Shown here: positions 1 to 7,148 of the stretch, piece after piece
Position numbering within the stretch: the first letter of the stretch is position 1
How the letters are laid out: each line of letters opens with the position of its first letter
Source: Lachnospiraceae bacterium
Lineage (GTDB): Bacteria > Bacillota_A > Clostridia > Lachnospirales > Lachnospiraceae
DNA: 10,272 bases
Direction: 5' to 3'
NCBI GenBank assembly: GCA_017464045.1
Contig: JAFUEG010000087.1
Location: forward strand, 1-10,272
Made by a program: the position numbers and the translations under genes
The notes under the pieces: model-generated
What the model was told of the DNA's origin: nothing
Database searches by the model: none
What the model saw: the letters and a program-made list of their open reading frames with translations, nothing else

Positions 1-1
1 G

Positions 2-658
2 ATTGTAGTTCATAAGGATGAGCTTGAATCTATGCTTGAAGAACTTAAGCTTAAGCTTCCAAGTGAGATTGAAAGATGCCGAAAGATTATGCGCAATAAA
101 GAGGCGATTCTTGCCGATGCAAGAACACGTTCTGATGCTATCATTACTGAATCAGTTAACGAAGCTAATCGTCTTGTTGACCAGCACAATATAACAGAGC
201 TTGCTAATGTAAGAGCCAATGAGATTCTTGAGATGGCAAGAAATCAGGCGCAGCAGATAGTTGATCAGGCTTCAGAGGAAGCTAATGAAATCAGACTTGG
301 TGCTATGTATTATACAAAGGACAAGCTTTCTGAAATGAAAGACCTTTACAATAGAATACATGATGTTGAAAAGGAAAATTACAGAACGCTTATTGAGTCT
401 CTTGAAAGTGATACATATGTATTTGAAAATAATATAAGTGAGATGGAGGCAAATATTAACCTTCTTACAGCATCAAGTAATATGTCATATGAGGAACCTG
501 AAGAAGATTCTGATGATGCATATACTGATAATGAAACACAGCTTAATCCAGAGCCGCAGCCTGTATCGGATGAAGAGTATGATGACATAGATGTTTATGG
601 TGAACAGGTTGATGAAGATGATGGCTTTGGAGATGATGAGGATTTTTTAGATGAGTAG
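2..658 (+). CDS. Coiled-coil 'ATPase'-like protein with acidic tail (5' end outside window)
   Basis: This is the C-terminal part of a protein whose function is not established. The frame is open from base 2 (IVVHKDELESMLEELKLKLP...), so the gene very probably starts upstream; the ATG at 32 lies inside a conserved-looking stretch and has only an AAGGA 14 bases away. The visible 218 residues are mostly long, charged, Ala/Glu-rich helix expected to form a coiled coil, reminiscent of V/F-type ATPase stalk subunits, which is why such proteins are called 'ATPase' in Lachnospiraceae. The last ~55 residues are extremely acidic (Asp/Glu runs ending GDDEDFLDE) and probably disordered. I see no membrane segment or catalytic motif. 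From memory, relatives sit just downstream of coaD, which fits the nearby ylbJ and tmcAL. The gene converges on ylbJ with 19 bases between stop codons. Family assignment is from recall; enzymatic activity should not be inferred. Confidence 0.8.
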   Translation: MVVHKDELESMLEELKLKLPSEIERCRKIMRNKEAILADARTRSDAIITESVNEANRLVDQHNITELANVRANEILEMARNQAQQIVDQASEEANEIRLGAMYYTKDKLSEMKDLYNRIHDVEKENYRTLIESLESDTYVFENNISEMEANINLLTASSNMSYEEPEEDSDDAYTDNETQLNPEPQPVSDEEYDDIDVYGEQVDEDDGFGDDEDFLDE

Positions 659-677
659 ATATCTAAAATTGGCCTAA

Positions 678-1664
678 TTACATAAATGCTAATGACAGAC
701 CATATGTTGCAGATGCACATATGGTCTTAATTATTACATATTTTTTCAATGATATGTCTAAGCCGTCAATAACACTTTTGGTTTGTAATATTGCCGATAT
801 TCCGCCGAATGAAGTAAGAGATAGTATAATTGCTGTTTTATGTTTTTCGGTAAAAAGAGAACTTTGCGCTATAATCATGGCTCCCTTTGTAATTTCAGTA
901 AAACCTGATAAAAAAGTTTTTGCTTTTACAAGAATTTCAACGTTAAATTGAATTAAATCTATTTTATGTAAGAAATTTACTTTGTTTATTAAAGATAATA
1001 CATCAATTGACATTATGTATTCACTTATAACTGAACAAATAATTATATAAAAACCCACAAAAGTTATCTGGATTATTATTGAAGTGACTATTTTATTACT
1101 ATCTGTATCTGCTTTTTTCTCTTTATTTGATTTAATTCCTATTAAGCTGTCATTATTAGAAATGGATTTGGAATATGATTTATTTTGACCTATATAAGAT
1201 TTTGTTTTGTTAATCGCTATTACACATAATATATATATTAAATATGGTATATAAATTAGAGCAATAGCTGAAAAAAAAGTTATTTTCTTATTCAATACAG
1301 AAAAAATGATATATCCTGATAAAAACATTGGGCTGCAGTTGTTGCATAAGGGCAATAAGTATTCACCTGTGGATTTACTGTATGATTTGTTTTTTACAAA
1401 CTCGGAAACGTTTTTTGCACCCAAAGGATAACCACAAAAAATTCCGGTAAATAGTGTGATTAAAATCGCATATGATTTCTGCTTTTCTTTTGGCAGATTC
1501 TGTATTTTCTCTACTATAAGAGCAGATATAAGCATAAATGGAAGGAGTAAAGGTATAACACTGTTAAACCATAGCATAAGGCCATCATGGGCGCCTTTAA
1601 ATACAATTTCATTTCCACTGATAAGTGCTAACATAATTAACATATAAAAGAAAATCACTGACAT
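678..1664 (-). CDS. ylbJ: Sporulation integral membrane protein YlbJ
   Basis: Polytopic membrane protein of the YlbJ family, 328 residues. In Bacillus subtilis ylbJ is expressed in the mother cell under sigma E and is needed for heat-resistant spores; its transport substrate, if any, is unclear to me. Diagnostic stretches are the FCGYPLGAK loop (about 76-84), LPLCNNCSPMFLSGY (about 104-118), the GFTEITKGA segment (about 254-262) and FGGISAILQTKSV (about 286-298), a layout shared with nucleoside-recognition ('gate') proteins. Hydrophobic segments lie near 1-17, 30-51, 65-80, 113-150, 192-220 and 276-295. A polar, low-complexity Lys/Ser/Asn loop (about 153-190) separates the halves. The protein is shorter than the roughly 400-residue Bacillus protein. 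The ATG at 1664 is the only start before an in-frame stop at 1691-1689, yet it has no recognisable Shine-Dalgarno sequence. The gene follows tmcAL on the same strand after 92 bases, echoing the Bacillus ylbI-ylbM cluster. Confidence 0.88.
   Translation of the reverse strand: MSVIFFYMLIMLALISGNEIVFKGAHDGLMLWFNSVIPLLLPFMLISALIVEKIQNLPKEKQKSYAILITLFTGIFCGYPLGAKNVSEFVKNKSYSKSTGEYLLPLCNNCSPMFLSGYIIFSVLNKKITFFSAIALIYIPYLIYILCVIAINKTKSYIGQNKSYSKSISNNDSLIGIKSNKEKKADTDSNKIVTSIIIQITFVGFYIIICSVISEYIMSIDVLSLINKVNFLHKIDLIQFNVEILVKAKTFLSGFTEITKGAMIIAQSSLFTEKHKTAIILSLTSFGGISAILQTKSVIDGLDISLKKYVIIKTICASATYGLSLAFM
697..727. terminator. Inverted repeat at the convergent gene ends
   Basis: AGACCATATGT (697-707) is perfectly repeated in inverse as ACATATGGTCT (717-727), giving an 11-bp stem with a 9-base loop. 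It lies 38 bases after the stop of the upstream + gene and inside the last codons of the opposing ylbJ. On the + strand a T-run (741-746) follows only after about 13 bases, so as an intrinsic terminator it is imperfect. Its position suggests it ends the + transcript, but it also encodes part of the YlbJ C-terminus. Confidence 0.4.
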
Positions 1665-1704
1665 ATGTATTATGGTTTTATTATTTTTTTAAATATATGA
1701 TGAT

Positions 1705-1762
1705 ATAATGATATTTATGCAGTCATATAACATGATAAATATTGATAATGATATTTTTATGC
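1705..1762. repeat. Imperfect direct repeat in the ylbJ-tmcAL gap
   Basis: ATAATGATATTTATGC (1705-1720) recurs as ATAATGATATTTTTATGC (1745-1762), 40 bases apart and differing by two extra T. The second copy runs over the tmcAL stop codon. Between them ATATTTAT (1711-1718) and ATAAATAT (1735-1742) form an inverted repeat. All of it is AT-rich, so function is uncertain. It occupies the place where the ylbJ promoter should be. Confidence 0.45.
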
Positions 1763-3043
1763 TATAGGAATTCCAAAAGTATAATCGTTTGGAATAATAT
1801 AACCTGAGTTATTATAAATAATCATCCTATATAACTCCGAAGCTTTTAAATCAAACTCCCACATTTTCTTTGCAATCAGATTTGAAATTTCAGGATATGA
1901 GGATAAATACTTATCAAAGTCGGCTTTTTTAGTAATAACAGGTATTGTGCTTTTGTTATTTATTGATTTAATTAAATTTGTCGCTGATTTTCTAAAGGAC
2001 AATATACTTGCATAAAAAGAAGTATTATATTTGTAAAAATCATCTCTGTCTTTTGATGAATATCCCATAATAAGATGTAAAAGTACGCGGTTTATTCTTG
2101 CCTCGGTTATTTCTTTTGTCTTAAGTTCTTTTATAATTTCATCATAGCTTTTACATAAATCAATTTTGCTCAGTTTGTTTATAAGAGAAAGGTTAAAATC
2201 GCAGATATCACTGTCATGTATAATATTATCTAAGCATTTTGCCTGTAAAAATGGAAGCAGCAAAGAATGAGAAACCGGATATTCTTTTTTCGCTTTTTCA
2301 ATAAAAATTTGAAAAGCTCTTTGAGGCATTTCATTAATCAATACATGTTCTAAATCAGAGATATCAATATTTTTAACAGCATTTCTTATTGCTAAAGCGG
2401 AACTTCTTGAGCCGTTTAACTGGGTTTCTTTATAATCTGAGGATTCACGTTTTATAATAATCGGTTTGATATTTGAATTGGTTCTTTTTAAAGCGGATAT
2501 ATATTCAATTGCAAGTATATTGTTAGGTTTAGAGATAATATCAATAAGTTTTTCTTTTGTTATTTTTAAATCATTTGATTTTTCATTAAACATAAAATCA
2601 ACTATTGCATTCTGTCTTGCTGACGGAAAGGAAAGTCCGTTTTTTAAACCTGATTTTAATACTATTAAATAGTTTTTGGGTTCATTTACAATTATATCAG
2701 ATATTTCATCAAATATATTTACTTCATCGGTTTCCGCGCCAAAACAAAGATAATCAATTGAATTCAGACTGTTGAGTATGCTGACTGCGCCATTTGCAAA
2801 ATCATATGCACTTCCGGTTGCATATACATATGGGAGTTCGAGGCACATATCAATACCACTGACAGCTGCCATATATGCTCGAGTAAATTTATCACAGATA
2901 GCTGGTGTTCCTCTTTGGGTAAAATTTCCACTTATCAAAGCGATGCTGTAATCAGCATGTGTAATTTCCATGGCCTTATTCAGTAAGTAAAGATGACCAT
3001 TATGAAACGGATTAAATTCTGCAATTATCGCAATTGTTTTCAT
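1757..3043 (-). CDS. tmcAL: tRNA(Met) cytidine acetate ligase (YlbM family)
   Basis: Nucleotidyltransferase-fold enzyme that uses ATP and acetate to make N4-acetylcytidine at the wobble base of elongator tRNA-Met, as shown for Bacillus subtilis TmcAL (YlbM). The protein has 428 residues, close to the family length. The N-terminus carries the characteristic AEFNPFHNGHLYLL (8-21) with the HxGH motif at 14-17, followed by ISGNFTQRG (37-45), CLELP (67-71) and CFGAE (100-104). A second nucleotide-binding stretch, GSRSSALAIR, sits at 211-220. The start is supported by AAGGAG (3055-3050) six bases upstream of the ATG. The gene is divergent from recA across a 235-base control region and is followed by ylbJ, as in the Bacillus ylb cluster. 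No key residue appears to be missing. The function is assigned by family; substrate specificity in this organism is inferred. Confidence 0.92.
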   Translation of the reverse strand: MKTIAIIAEFNPFHNGHLYLLNKAMEITHADYSIALISGNFTQRGTPAICDKFTRAYMAAVSGIDMCLELPYVYATGSAYDFANGAVSILNSLNSIDYLCFGAETDEVNIFDEISDIIVNEPKNYLIVLKSGLKNGLSFPSARQNAIVDFMFNEKSNDLKITKEKLIDIISKPNNILAIEYISALKRTNSNIKPIIIKRESSDYKETQLNGSRSSALAIRNAVKNIDISDLEHVLINEMPQRAFQIFIEKAKKEYPVSHSLLLPFLQAKCLDNIIHDSDICDFNLSLINKLSKIDLCKSYDEIIKELKTKEITEARINRVLLHLIMGYSSKDRDDFYKYNTSFYASILSFRKSATNLIKSINNKSTIPVITKKADFDKYLSSYPEISNLIAKKMWEFDLKASELYRMIIYNNSGYIIPNDYTFGIPIA

Positions 3044-3077
3044 AGAGTTCTCCTTAAATTTGATAAAATAATTATAT

Positions 3078-3105
3078 ATTATAATTCAAGAAAAATAAAC
3101 TGAAA
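3078..3105 (-). promoter_or_regulatory. Candidate tmcAL promoter
   Basis: On the minus strand TTTCAG (3105-3100) and TATAAT (3083-3078) are separated by 16 bases, about 35 bases upstream of the tmcAL ATG. The region is very AT-rich and contains other TATAAT-like hexamers (for example 3076-3071), so the exact element is uncertain. Confidence 0.35.
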
Positions 3106-3185
3106 TATATAATTTACTCTTTACATACAGTAGTTAAATAAAGTAAAATATAATAAGCATATTATTCTCGGGTGTCAAATGTAAT

Positions 3186-3199
3186 CGAACATAAATTCG
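3186..3199. promoter_or_regulatory. Degenerate second LexA (SOS) box
   Basis: CGAACATAAATTCG resembles the Gram-positive LexA consensus (GAAC-N4-GTTC), with one mismatch in the right half-site (ATTC for GTTC). The outer arms TCGAA/TTCGA (3185-3200) are perfectly symmetrical. It lies 9 bases upstream of the recA -35 element and on the tmcAL side of the divergent region, exactly 60 bases before the stronger box at 3246. Confidence 0.5.
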
Positions 3200-3208
3200 A
3201 AAAAAGTA

Positions 3209-3237
3209 TTGACAACTAATCCAAATTATATTATATT
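3209..3237 (+). promoter_or_regulatory. recA promoter (sigma-A type)
   Basis: A perfect -35 TTGACA (3209-3214) and -10 TATATT (3232-3237) are 17 bases apart. Transcription would start near 3244, immediately before the perfect LexA box, the usual arrangement for SOS repression. Confidence 0.85.
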
Positions 3238-3245
3238 GATAAAAA

Positions 3246-3259
3246 CGAACAAATGTTTG
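3246..3259. promoter_or_regulatory. LexA (SOS) operator of recA
   Basis: CGAACAAATGTTTG fits the Bacillus/Clostridium LexA (DinR) consensus CGAAC-RNRY-GTTYG at every position. It begins 8 bases after the -10 hexamer and ends 19 bases before the recA ATG, so bound LexA would block the start of transcription. This predicts induction of recA and probably recX by DNA damage. Confidence 0.88.
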
Positions 3260-3278
3260 CTGGGAGGTAAAAAGTATT

Positions 3279-4334
3279 ATGGCAAGTGAAGAAAAGCAAA
3301 AGGCATTGGATGCCGCATTGGCACAGATTGAAAAGCAGTATGGAAAAGGCTCGGTTATGAAACTTGGTGATAAGTCTGCACATATGAATATAGAGGTTGT
3401 ACCTACAGGTTCCTTAAGTCTTGACATAGCCCTTGGACTTTGTGGTATGCCTAGGGGACGAGTTATAGAGATATATGGACCGGAATCAAGTGGTAAAACA
3501 ACTGTTGCACTTCATGTCGTTGCAGAAGTTCAAAAGATGGGAGGTATAGCCGGATTTATTGATGCTGAGCATGCGCTTGATCCTGTGTATGCGAAAAATA
3601 TTGGTGTTGATATAGATAACTTATACATATCTCAGCCGGATAACGGTGAACAGGCACTTGAGATAACCGAAACAATGGTCAGATCAGGTGCGGTTGATGT
3701 AATCATAGTTGACTCTGTTGCAGCTCTTGTTCCAAAGGCTGAGATTGATGGTGAGATGGGTGATTCACATGTCGGACTTCAGGCAAGACTTATGTCTCAG
3801 GCATTAAGAAAACTTACAGGAATAATCAGTAAGTCCAATTGTGTTGTCATTTTTATAAACCAGTTAAGAGAAAAAGTTGGTATCTTGTTTGGAAATCCAG
3901 AGACAACTACCGGTGGACGTGCACTTAAATTCTATTCATCAGTCAGACTTGATGTAAGAAGAATTGAAACTCTTAAGGTTGGTGGAGAGGTTGTAGGAAA
4001 CCGTACTAGGGTTAAAGTGGTTAAGAATAAGATTGCACCTCCTTTTAAGGAAGCAGAGTTTGATATTATGTTTGGAAAGGGAATTTCTAAGGAAGGTGAT
4101 ATACTTGACCTTGCTGTGCAGTATGACATAATCAATAAGTCGGGAGCATGGTATTCATATAATGGTGAAAAAATAGGACAGGGTCGTGAAAACACTAAAA
4201 TTTATCTTGCCGAACATGAGGACTTTGCTGCGCAGGTTGAAAATATGGTAAGAGTAAAGTGTGGTATTGGTGATTCTGATGATGCAGATACAGCCGGAAC
4301 ATCAATTTCGTCAGGAGATACATACGAGGTATAA
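3279..4334 (+). CDS. recA: Recombinase RecA
   Basis: RecA binds single-stranded DNA, drives ATP-dependent homology search and strand exchange, and as a coprotease triggers LexA self-cleavage. The 351 residues have the full family layout: an N-terminal polymerisation helix (1-33), Walker A GPESSGKT (67-74), catalytic Glu97 in DAEHALDP, Walker B VIIVDS with Asp145, and the DNA-binding L2 region from NQLREKVG to [15 protein letters not shown] (about 194-218). The short acidic tail (GDSDDAD, 331-337) is typical. No intein or frameshift is seen. GGGAGGT (3262-3268) lies 10 bases before the ATG. The promoter with a LexA box just upstream indicates SOS control. recX follows after six bases and uses a GAGGT (4326-4330) inside the last recA codons as its ribosome binding site. 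Confidence 0.99.
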   Translation: MASEEKQKALDAALAQIEKQYGKGSVMKLGDKSAHMNIEVVPTGSLSLDIALGLCGMPRGRVIEIYGPESSGKTTVALHVVAEVQKMGGIAGFIDAEHALDPVYAKNIGVDIDNLYISQPDNGEQALEITETMVRSGAVDVIIVDSVAALVPKAEIDGEMGDSHVGLQARLMSQALRKLTGIISKSNCVVIFINQLREKVGILFGNPETTTGGRALKFYSSVRLDVRRIETLKVGGEVVGNRTRVKVVKNKIAPPFKEAEFDIMFGKGISKEGDILDLAVQYDIINKSGAWYSYNGEKIGQGRENTKIYLAEHEDFAAQVENMVRVKCGIGDSDDADTAGTSISSGDTYEV

Positions 4335-4340
4335 TTTTAT

Positions 4341-4826
4341 ATGAATGATTCAAAAGCATCGTATTCGGCTTTTGATACAGCGGTTTATCTGCTTACATTT
4401 AAAAGCAGAACATCTAAGGAGTTAACAGATAAACTGAAAAATAAAGGGTATAGTGATTGTGAAATTGATAAAGCTATGAATAAACTTTTAGAATATAACT
4501 TTGTCAATGATGATAGCTATACCCTTTCTTATATCAAAAGCAATATCGATAAAAAAGGGAAAAAACTAATATTAAGAGAATTGTCTGAAAAAGGAATTGA
4601 TAAATCAATTATAGAAGAAACAATGGAAGAATTGTCAATCTTAGAAATAGAAGAGGAAAAGATAGATATAATTTTTAAAAAACGTTTTTCAGACTCTGAT
4701 TTAAATGATATAAGAGTTAGAAACAGAGTTCAGTCATATTTTCTACGTAGAGGTTTTTCTTATGAAAAAATTAGTAAAATTGTTAAAAAATATAGAGAAA
4801 AAGACGAAATTGATAATTGTTTATAA
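4341..4826 (+). CDS. recX: Regulatory protein RecX
   Basis: RecX binds RecA filaments and modulates their ATPase, strand-exchange and coprotease activities. The 161-residue protein consists of three tandem three-helix repeats: FDTAVYLLTFKSRTSKELTDKL (about 11-32) through YNFVNDDSY (about 52-60), then KLILRELSEKGID (about 75-87), and RNRVQSYFLRRGFSYEKISKIVKKY (about 127-151). The motif pattern R-(S/T)-x-x-E-L followed by G(Y/F/I)-(S/D) is typical. Many Lys, Glu and Asp residues and no membrane segment fit a cytoplasmic helical protein. The six-base gap from recA, with the ribosome binding site inside recA, indicates an operon with translational coupling and shared SOS control. Sequence conservation in RecX is low, but context and repeats make the call firm. 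Confidence 0.93.
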   Translation: MNDSKASYSAFDTAVYLLTFKSRTSKELTDKLKNKGYSDCEIDKAMNKLLEYNFVNDDSYTLSYIKSNIDKKGKKLILRELSEKGIDKSIIEETMEELSILEIEEEKIDIIFKKRFSDSDLNDIRVRNRVQSYFLRRGFSYEKISKIVKKYREKDEIDNCL

Positions 4827-4856
4827 TACATATTGAACAAAAAAATAATTATTTTC

Positions 4857-4885
4857 TTGACACCTATATAAAAAAAGTATAATAT
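4857..4885 (+). promoter_or_regulatory. rny promoter
   Basis: TTGACA (4857-4862) is followed by TAATAT (4880-4885) at 17 bases; the overlapping TATAAT (4878-4883) would give a 15-base spacer. It begins 31 bases after the recX stop and predicts a leader of roughly 45 bases before rny. I see no terminator between recX and this promoter, so rny may also receive read-through from recA-recX. Confidence 0.75.
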
Positions 4886-4920
4886 TTAACTGTTGTATTT
4901 TATGCAATGAAAACTTAATA

Positions 4921-4933
4921 AGGAGGTGCTCCT
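4921..4933 (+). promoter_or_regulatory. rny Shine-Dalgarno inside a palindrome
   Basis: The ribosome binding site AGGAGGTG (4921-4928) matches the 16S 3' end unusually well. It overlaps the perfect inverted repeat AGGAGgtgCTCCT, a 5-bp stem with a 3-base loop. In the folded form the site would be paired. The ATG follows at 4939, 10 bases after the AGGAGGTG. Confidence 0.6.
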
Positions 4934-4938
4934 GAGTA

Positions 4939-6480
4939 ATGCCATATATAATCTTCGCTATAGTGTTGGTTTTAGCAGTTGTCATAACTTGGTTTGTTGC
5001 TGTTGCATATAGAAAGAATATTGCAGAGGCTAAAGTTGGAAAAGCTGAGGATAAGGCAAGAGAGATTATAGATGAAGCACTAAAAAGTGCCGAAGCAAAA
5101 AAGCGAGAAACACTTCTTGAAGCTAAGGAAGAGGCTCTTAAGACTAAAAATGATATTGATAAAGAAGTCAAGGAACGTCGTAATGAGCTTCAGCGTATGG
5201 AAAAACGTGTTTTATCAAGAGAGGAAAATCTTGATAAAAAGACTGAGGCTGTTGAAAAGAAGGAAGCTTTTTTATCTAAGAAAGAAGCTGAACTCGATGC
5301 TAAAAAGCGCGAAATTTCGGATTTGGAAGCAAAAAGAACTCAGGAACTTGAGCGAATCTCAGGTTTGACCTCTGAACAAGCAAAGGAATACTTATTAAAG
5401 ACTGTTGAAGACGATGTTAAACATGAAACTGCAGTCATGATCAAAGAATTAGAAACGAAAGCAAAAGAAGAAGCCGATAAGAAGGCGAAGGATTACGTTG
5501 TTACAGCTATCCAAAAGTGTGCTGCTGACCACGTATCAGAAACTACGATTTCATTGGTACAGTTACCTAATGATGAGATGAAGGGAAGAATTATTGGTAG
5601 AGAGGGTAGAAATATTAAAACTCTTGAAACCTTGACAGGTGTTGATTTAATTATAGATGATACCCCTGAAGCAGTTGTTCTTTCAAGTTTCGATCCTATA
5701 AGACGAGAGGTTGCAAGAATAGCACTTGAAAAGCTTATAGTAGATGGAAGAATTCATCCTGCAAGAATCGAAGAGATGGTTGAAAAGGCTCAAAAGGAAG
5801 TCGAGACCATGATGAGAGAAGAAGGTGAAGCTGCTGCTCTGGAAGTAGGAGTACATGGTATTCATCCTGAATTAATTAAATTGTTAGGTAGAATGAAATT
5901 TAGAACCAGCTATGGACAGAATGCACTTAAGCATTCCATAGAGGTTGGACTTTTGTCCGGTTTATTAGCAGGAGAATTGGGTGAAGATGTTCGTCTTGCT
6001 AAGCGTGCGGGATTATTGCACGATATTGGTAAATCAATTGATCATGAGATGGAAGGATCGCATGTAACCATTGGTGTAGATTTGTGTAGAAAATACAAAG
6101 AGACTCCTATTGTTATTAATGCGGTTGAGGCGCATCATGGAGATGTTGAGCCTCAGAGTTTAATTGCTTGCATAGTTCAGGCTGCTGATACTATTTCGGC
6201 TGCAAGACCTGGTGCAAGAAGAGAAACGTTGGAAACTTACACTACACGTCTTACTTCCTTGGAGGATATTGCCAATGGATTTAAGGGTGTTGAAAAGACT
6301 TTTGCTATTCAGGCAGGTAGAGAAATTCGTGTTATGGTAGTTCCAGATCAGGTAACTGATGAGGATATGATTTTACTCGCAAGAGATATATCTAAGAAGA
6401 TTGAGGACGAACTTGAATATCCGGGTCAGATTAAGGTGAACCTCATTCGTGAATCAAGAGTTACCGATTTTGCAAAATAA
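4939..6480 (+). CDS. rny: Ribonuclease Y
   Basis: Membrane-anchored endoribonuclease that starts decay and processing of many mRNAs in Firmicutes (formerly YmdA/CvfA). The 513 residues match the family length. A single N-terminal membrane helix (about 3-24) is followed by a long Lys/Glu/Ala coiled coil (about 26-190), a KH RNA-binding domain with [15 protein letters not shown] (216-230), and an HD phosphohydrolase domain with the metal-binding HD pair at 361-362 ([12 protein letters not shown]), HH at 399-400 and Asp417 in [15 protein letters not shown]. All catalytic positions expected for the family are present. The start gives the usual short extracytoplasmic N-terminus and has a very strong AGGAGGTG site. 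The position after recA-recX is conserved in Clostridia. Control probably comes from its own promoter plus the leader hairpin at the ribosome binding site. Confidence 0.98.
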   Translation: MPYIIFAIVLVLAVVITWFVAVAYRKNIAEAKVGKAEDKAREIIDEALKSAEAKKRETLLEAKEEALKTKNDIDKEVKERRNELQRMEKRVLSREENLDKKTEAVEKKEAFLSKKEAELDAKKREISDLEAKRTQELERISGLTSEQAKEYLLKTVEDDVKHETAVMIKELETKAKEEADKKAKDYVVTAIQKCAADHVSETTISLVQLPNDEMKGRIIGREGRNIKTLETLTGVDLIIDDTPEAVVLSSFDPIRREVARIALEKLIVDGRIHPARIEEMVEKAQKEVETMMREEGEAAALEVGVHGIHPELIKLLGRMKFRTSYGQNALKHSIEVGLLSGLLAGELGEDVRLAKRAGLLHDIGKSIDHEMEGSHVTIGVDLCRKYKETPIVINAVEAHHGDVEPQSLIACIVQAADTISAARPGARRETLETYTTRLTSLEDIANGFKGVEKTFAIQAGREIRVMVVPDQVTDEDMILLARDISKKIEDELEYPGQIKVNLIRESRVTDFAK

Positions 6481-6487
6481 CAGGATT

Positions 6488-6515
6488 AAAGGGTGTGGAT
6501 TTTTTCACACCCTTT
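6488..6515 (+). terminator. Hairpin between rny and the NUDIX gene
   Basis: AAAGGGTGTG (6488-6497) pairs perfectly with CACACCCTTT (6506-6515) around an 8-base loop, starting 7 bases after the rny stop. A T-run (6529-6535) follows only after about 13 bases rather than directly, so it may be a leaky terminator or a protective 3' hairpin that lets some transcription into the next gene. No promoter is evident between it and the NUDIX start. Confidence 0.55.
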
Positions 6516-6535
6516 ATATGTATGTAAGTTTTTTT

Positions 6536-6540
6536 GGAGG
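6536..6540 (+). promoter_or_regulatory. Ribosome binding site deciding the NUDIX start
   Basis: GGAGG lies 8 bases before the ATG at 6549. The longer in-frame reading from a TTG at 6534 would place the start codon upstream of this site, so 6549 is preferred. Confidence 0.75.
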
Positions 6541-6548
6541 TTTATAAT

Positions 6549-7103
6549 ATGAATGAGTTTAAAAGAAAAAAAATGGAATTACTGTGCGAATCAAAAATTG
6601 TTGAACTATATAAAGATTATCTTGAAACTCCGGACGGCAGAATAGTTGAATATGATTTTATTAAACATAAAAAGGGCGGAGGTGCCGGGATACTTTTAGT
6701 TGATGAGAATGAATTTACATATCTGGTACGACAATACAGAAATGCTATAGATAGATTAAGTGTAGAAATACCTGCAGGTGCTTTTAATTTCCCTGAGGAA
6801 GATGGGAAAACGTGTGCTCTTCGTGAGGCGGAAGAAGAAACGGGTTTTATTCCGCAAAAAATATATCATGTAACAAGGTTGGTTTCGTCTATTGGAACAT
6901 TTGATGAAACGACAGATGTTTATATAGGAACAAATTTAAAAAAAGGGAAAAAACATTTTGATGAAAATGAATTTATAGAGTTATTGCATGTGCCTATTTC
7001 AGAAGCAATAAAAATGATTTTTGATGGTACTATTGTAGATAGCAAAACTATAGCCGCAATTTTTGCATATAAAGAAATGAAGTTCAGTGGAATAATTGAA
7101 TAA
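6549..7103 (+). CDS. nudF: NUDIX hydrolase, ADP-ribose pyrophosphatase type
   Basis: Cytoplasmic hydrolase expected to split ADP-ribose (and perhaps related nucleoside diphosphate sugars) into AMP and ribose 5-phosphate. The protein has 184 residues. The family signature before the box, RQYRNAIDRLSVEIPAGAF (about 61-79), is typical of the NudF group. The NUDIX box runs from Gly77 to Phe100 and ends in LREAEEETGF, with the metal-binding Glu96/Glu97. Compared with the canonical G-x5-E-x7-REUxEExGU spacing it has one extra residue in the loop before the REAxEE helix, a tolerable variation. The C-terminal helix VPISEAIKMIFDGTIVDSKTIAAIFAY matches the ADP-ribose pyrophosphatase fold. Gene order nudF - spoIIM-like - xerD parallels Bacillus subtilis. 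It is bounded by the rny hairpin and by a terminator at 7114-7148. The substrate is inferred. Confidence 0.88.
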   Translation: MNEFKRKKMELLCESKIVELYKDYLETPDGRIVEYDFIKHKKGGGAGILLVDENEFTYLVRQYRNAIDRLSVEIPAGAFNFPEEDGKTCALREAEEETGFIPQKIYHVTRLVSSIGTFDETTDVYIGTNLKKGKKHFDENEFIELLHVPISEAIKMIFDGTIVDSKTIAAIFAYKEMKFSGIIE

Positions 7104-7113
7104 CTTTTAACAT

Positions 7114-7148
7114 AAAAAATAGAAAACAGTTTGTTTTCTATTTTTTTT
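7114..7148 (+). terminator. Intrinsic terminator after the NUDIX gene
   Basis: AAAAAATAGAAAAC (7114-7127) and GTTTTCTATTTTTT (7133-7146) form a perfect 14-bp stem with a 5-base loop, continuing into a T-run to 7148. The stem is AT-rich but the geometry is right. It begins 11 bases after the NUDIX stop and ends only 14 bases before the next ATG. Confidence 0.7.

Noticed and set aside
153..190. Possibility that the first gene starts at the ATG at 32 rather than outside the window (residue-level check of the opening region).
   Set aside because: The frame is open to the window edge and the residues before the ATG (IVVHKDELES) look like family sequence, so the gene is treated as truncated at its 5' end.
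3134..3427. Open frame on the minus strand across the recA promoter and 5' end.
   Set aside because: It lies antisense to recA and its control sites, with no recognisable product or start signal.
4842..4855. Palindrome AAAATAATTATTTT after recX as a possible terminator.
   Set aside because: It has no loop or GC pairs and overlaps the approach to the rny promoter; it would not form a stable RNA hairpin.
5087..5368. A 93-codon open frame inside rny, Lys/Leu-rich.
   Set aside because: It is an out-of-frame reading of the rny coiled-coil region, whose AAA/GAA-rich codons keep other frames open; it has no ribosome binding site.
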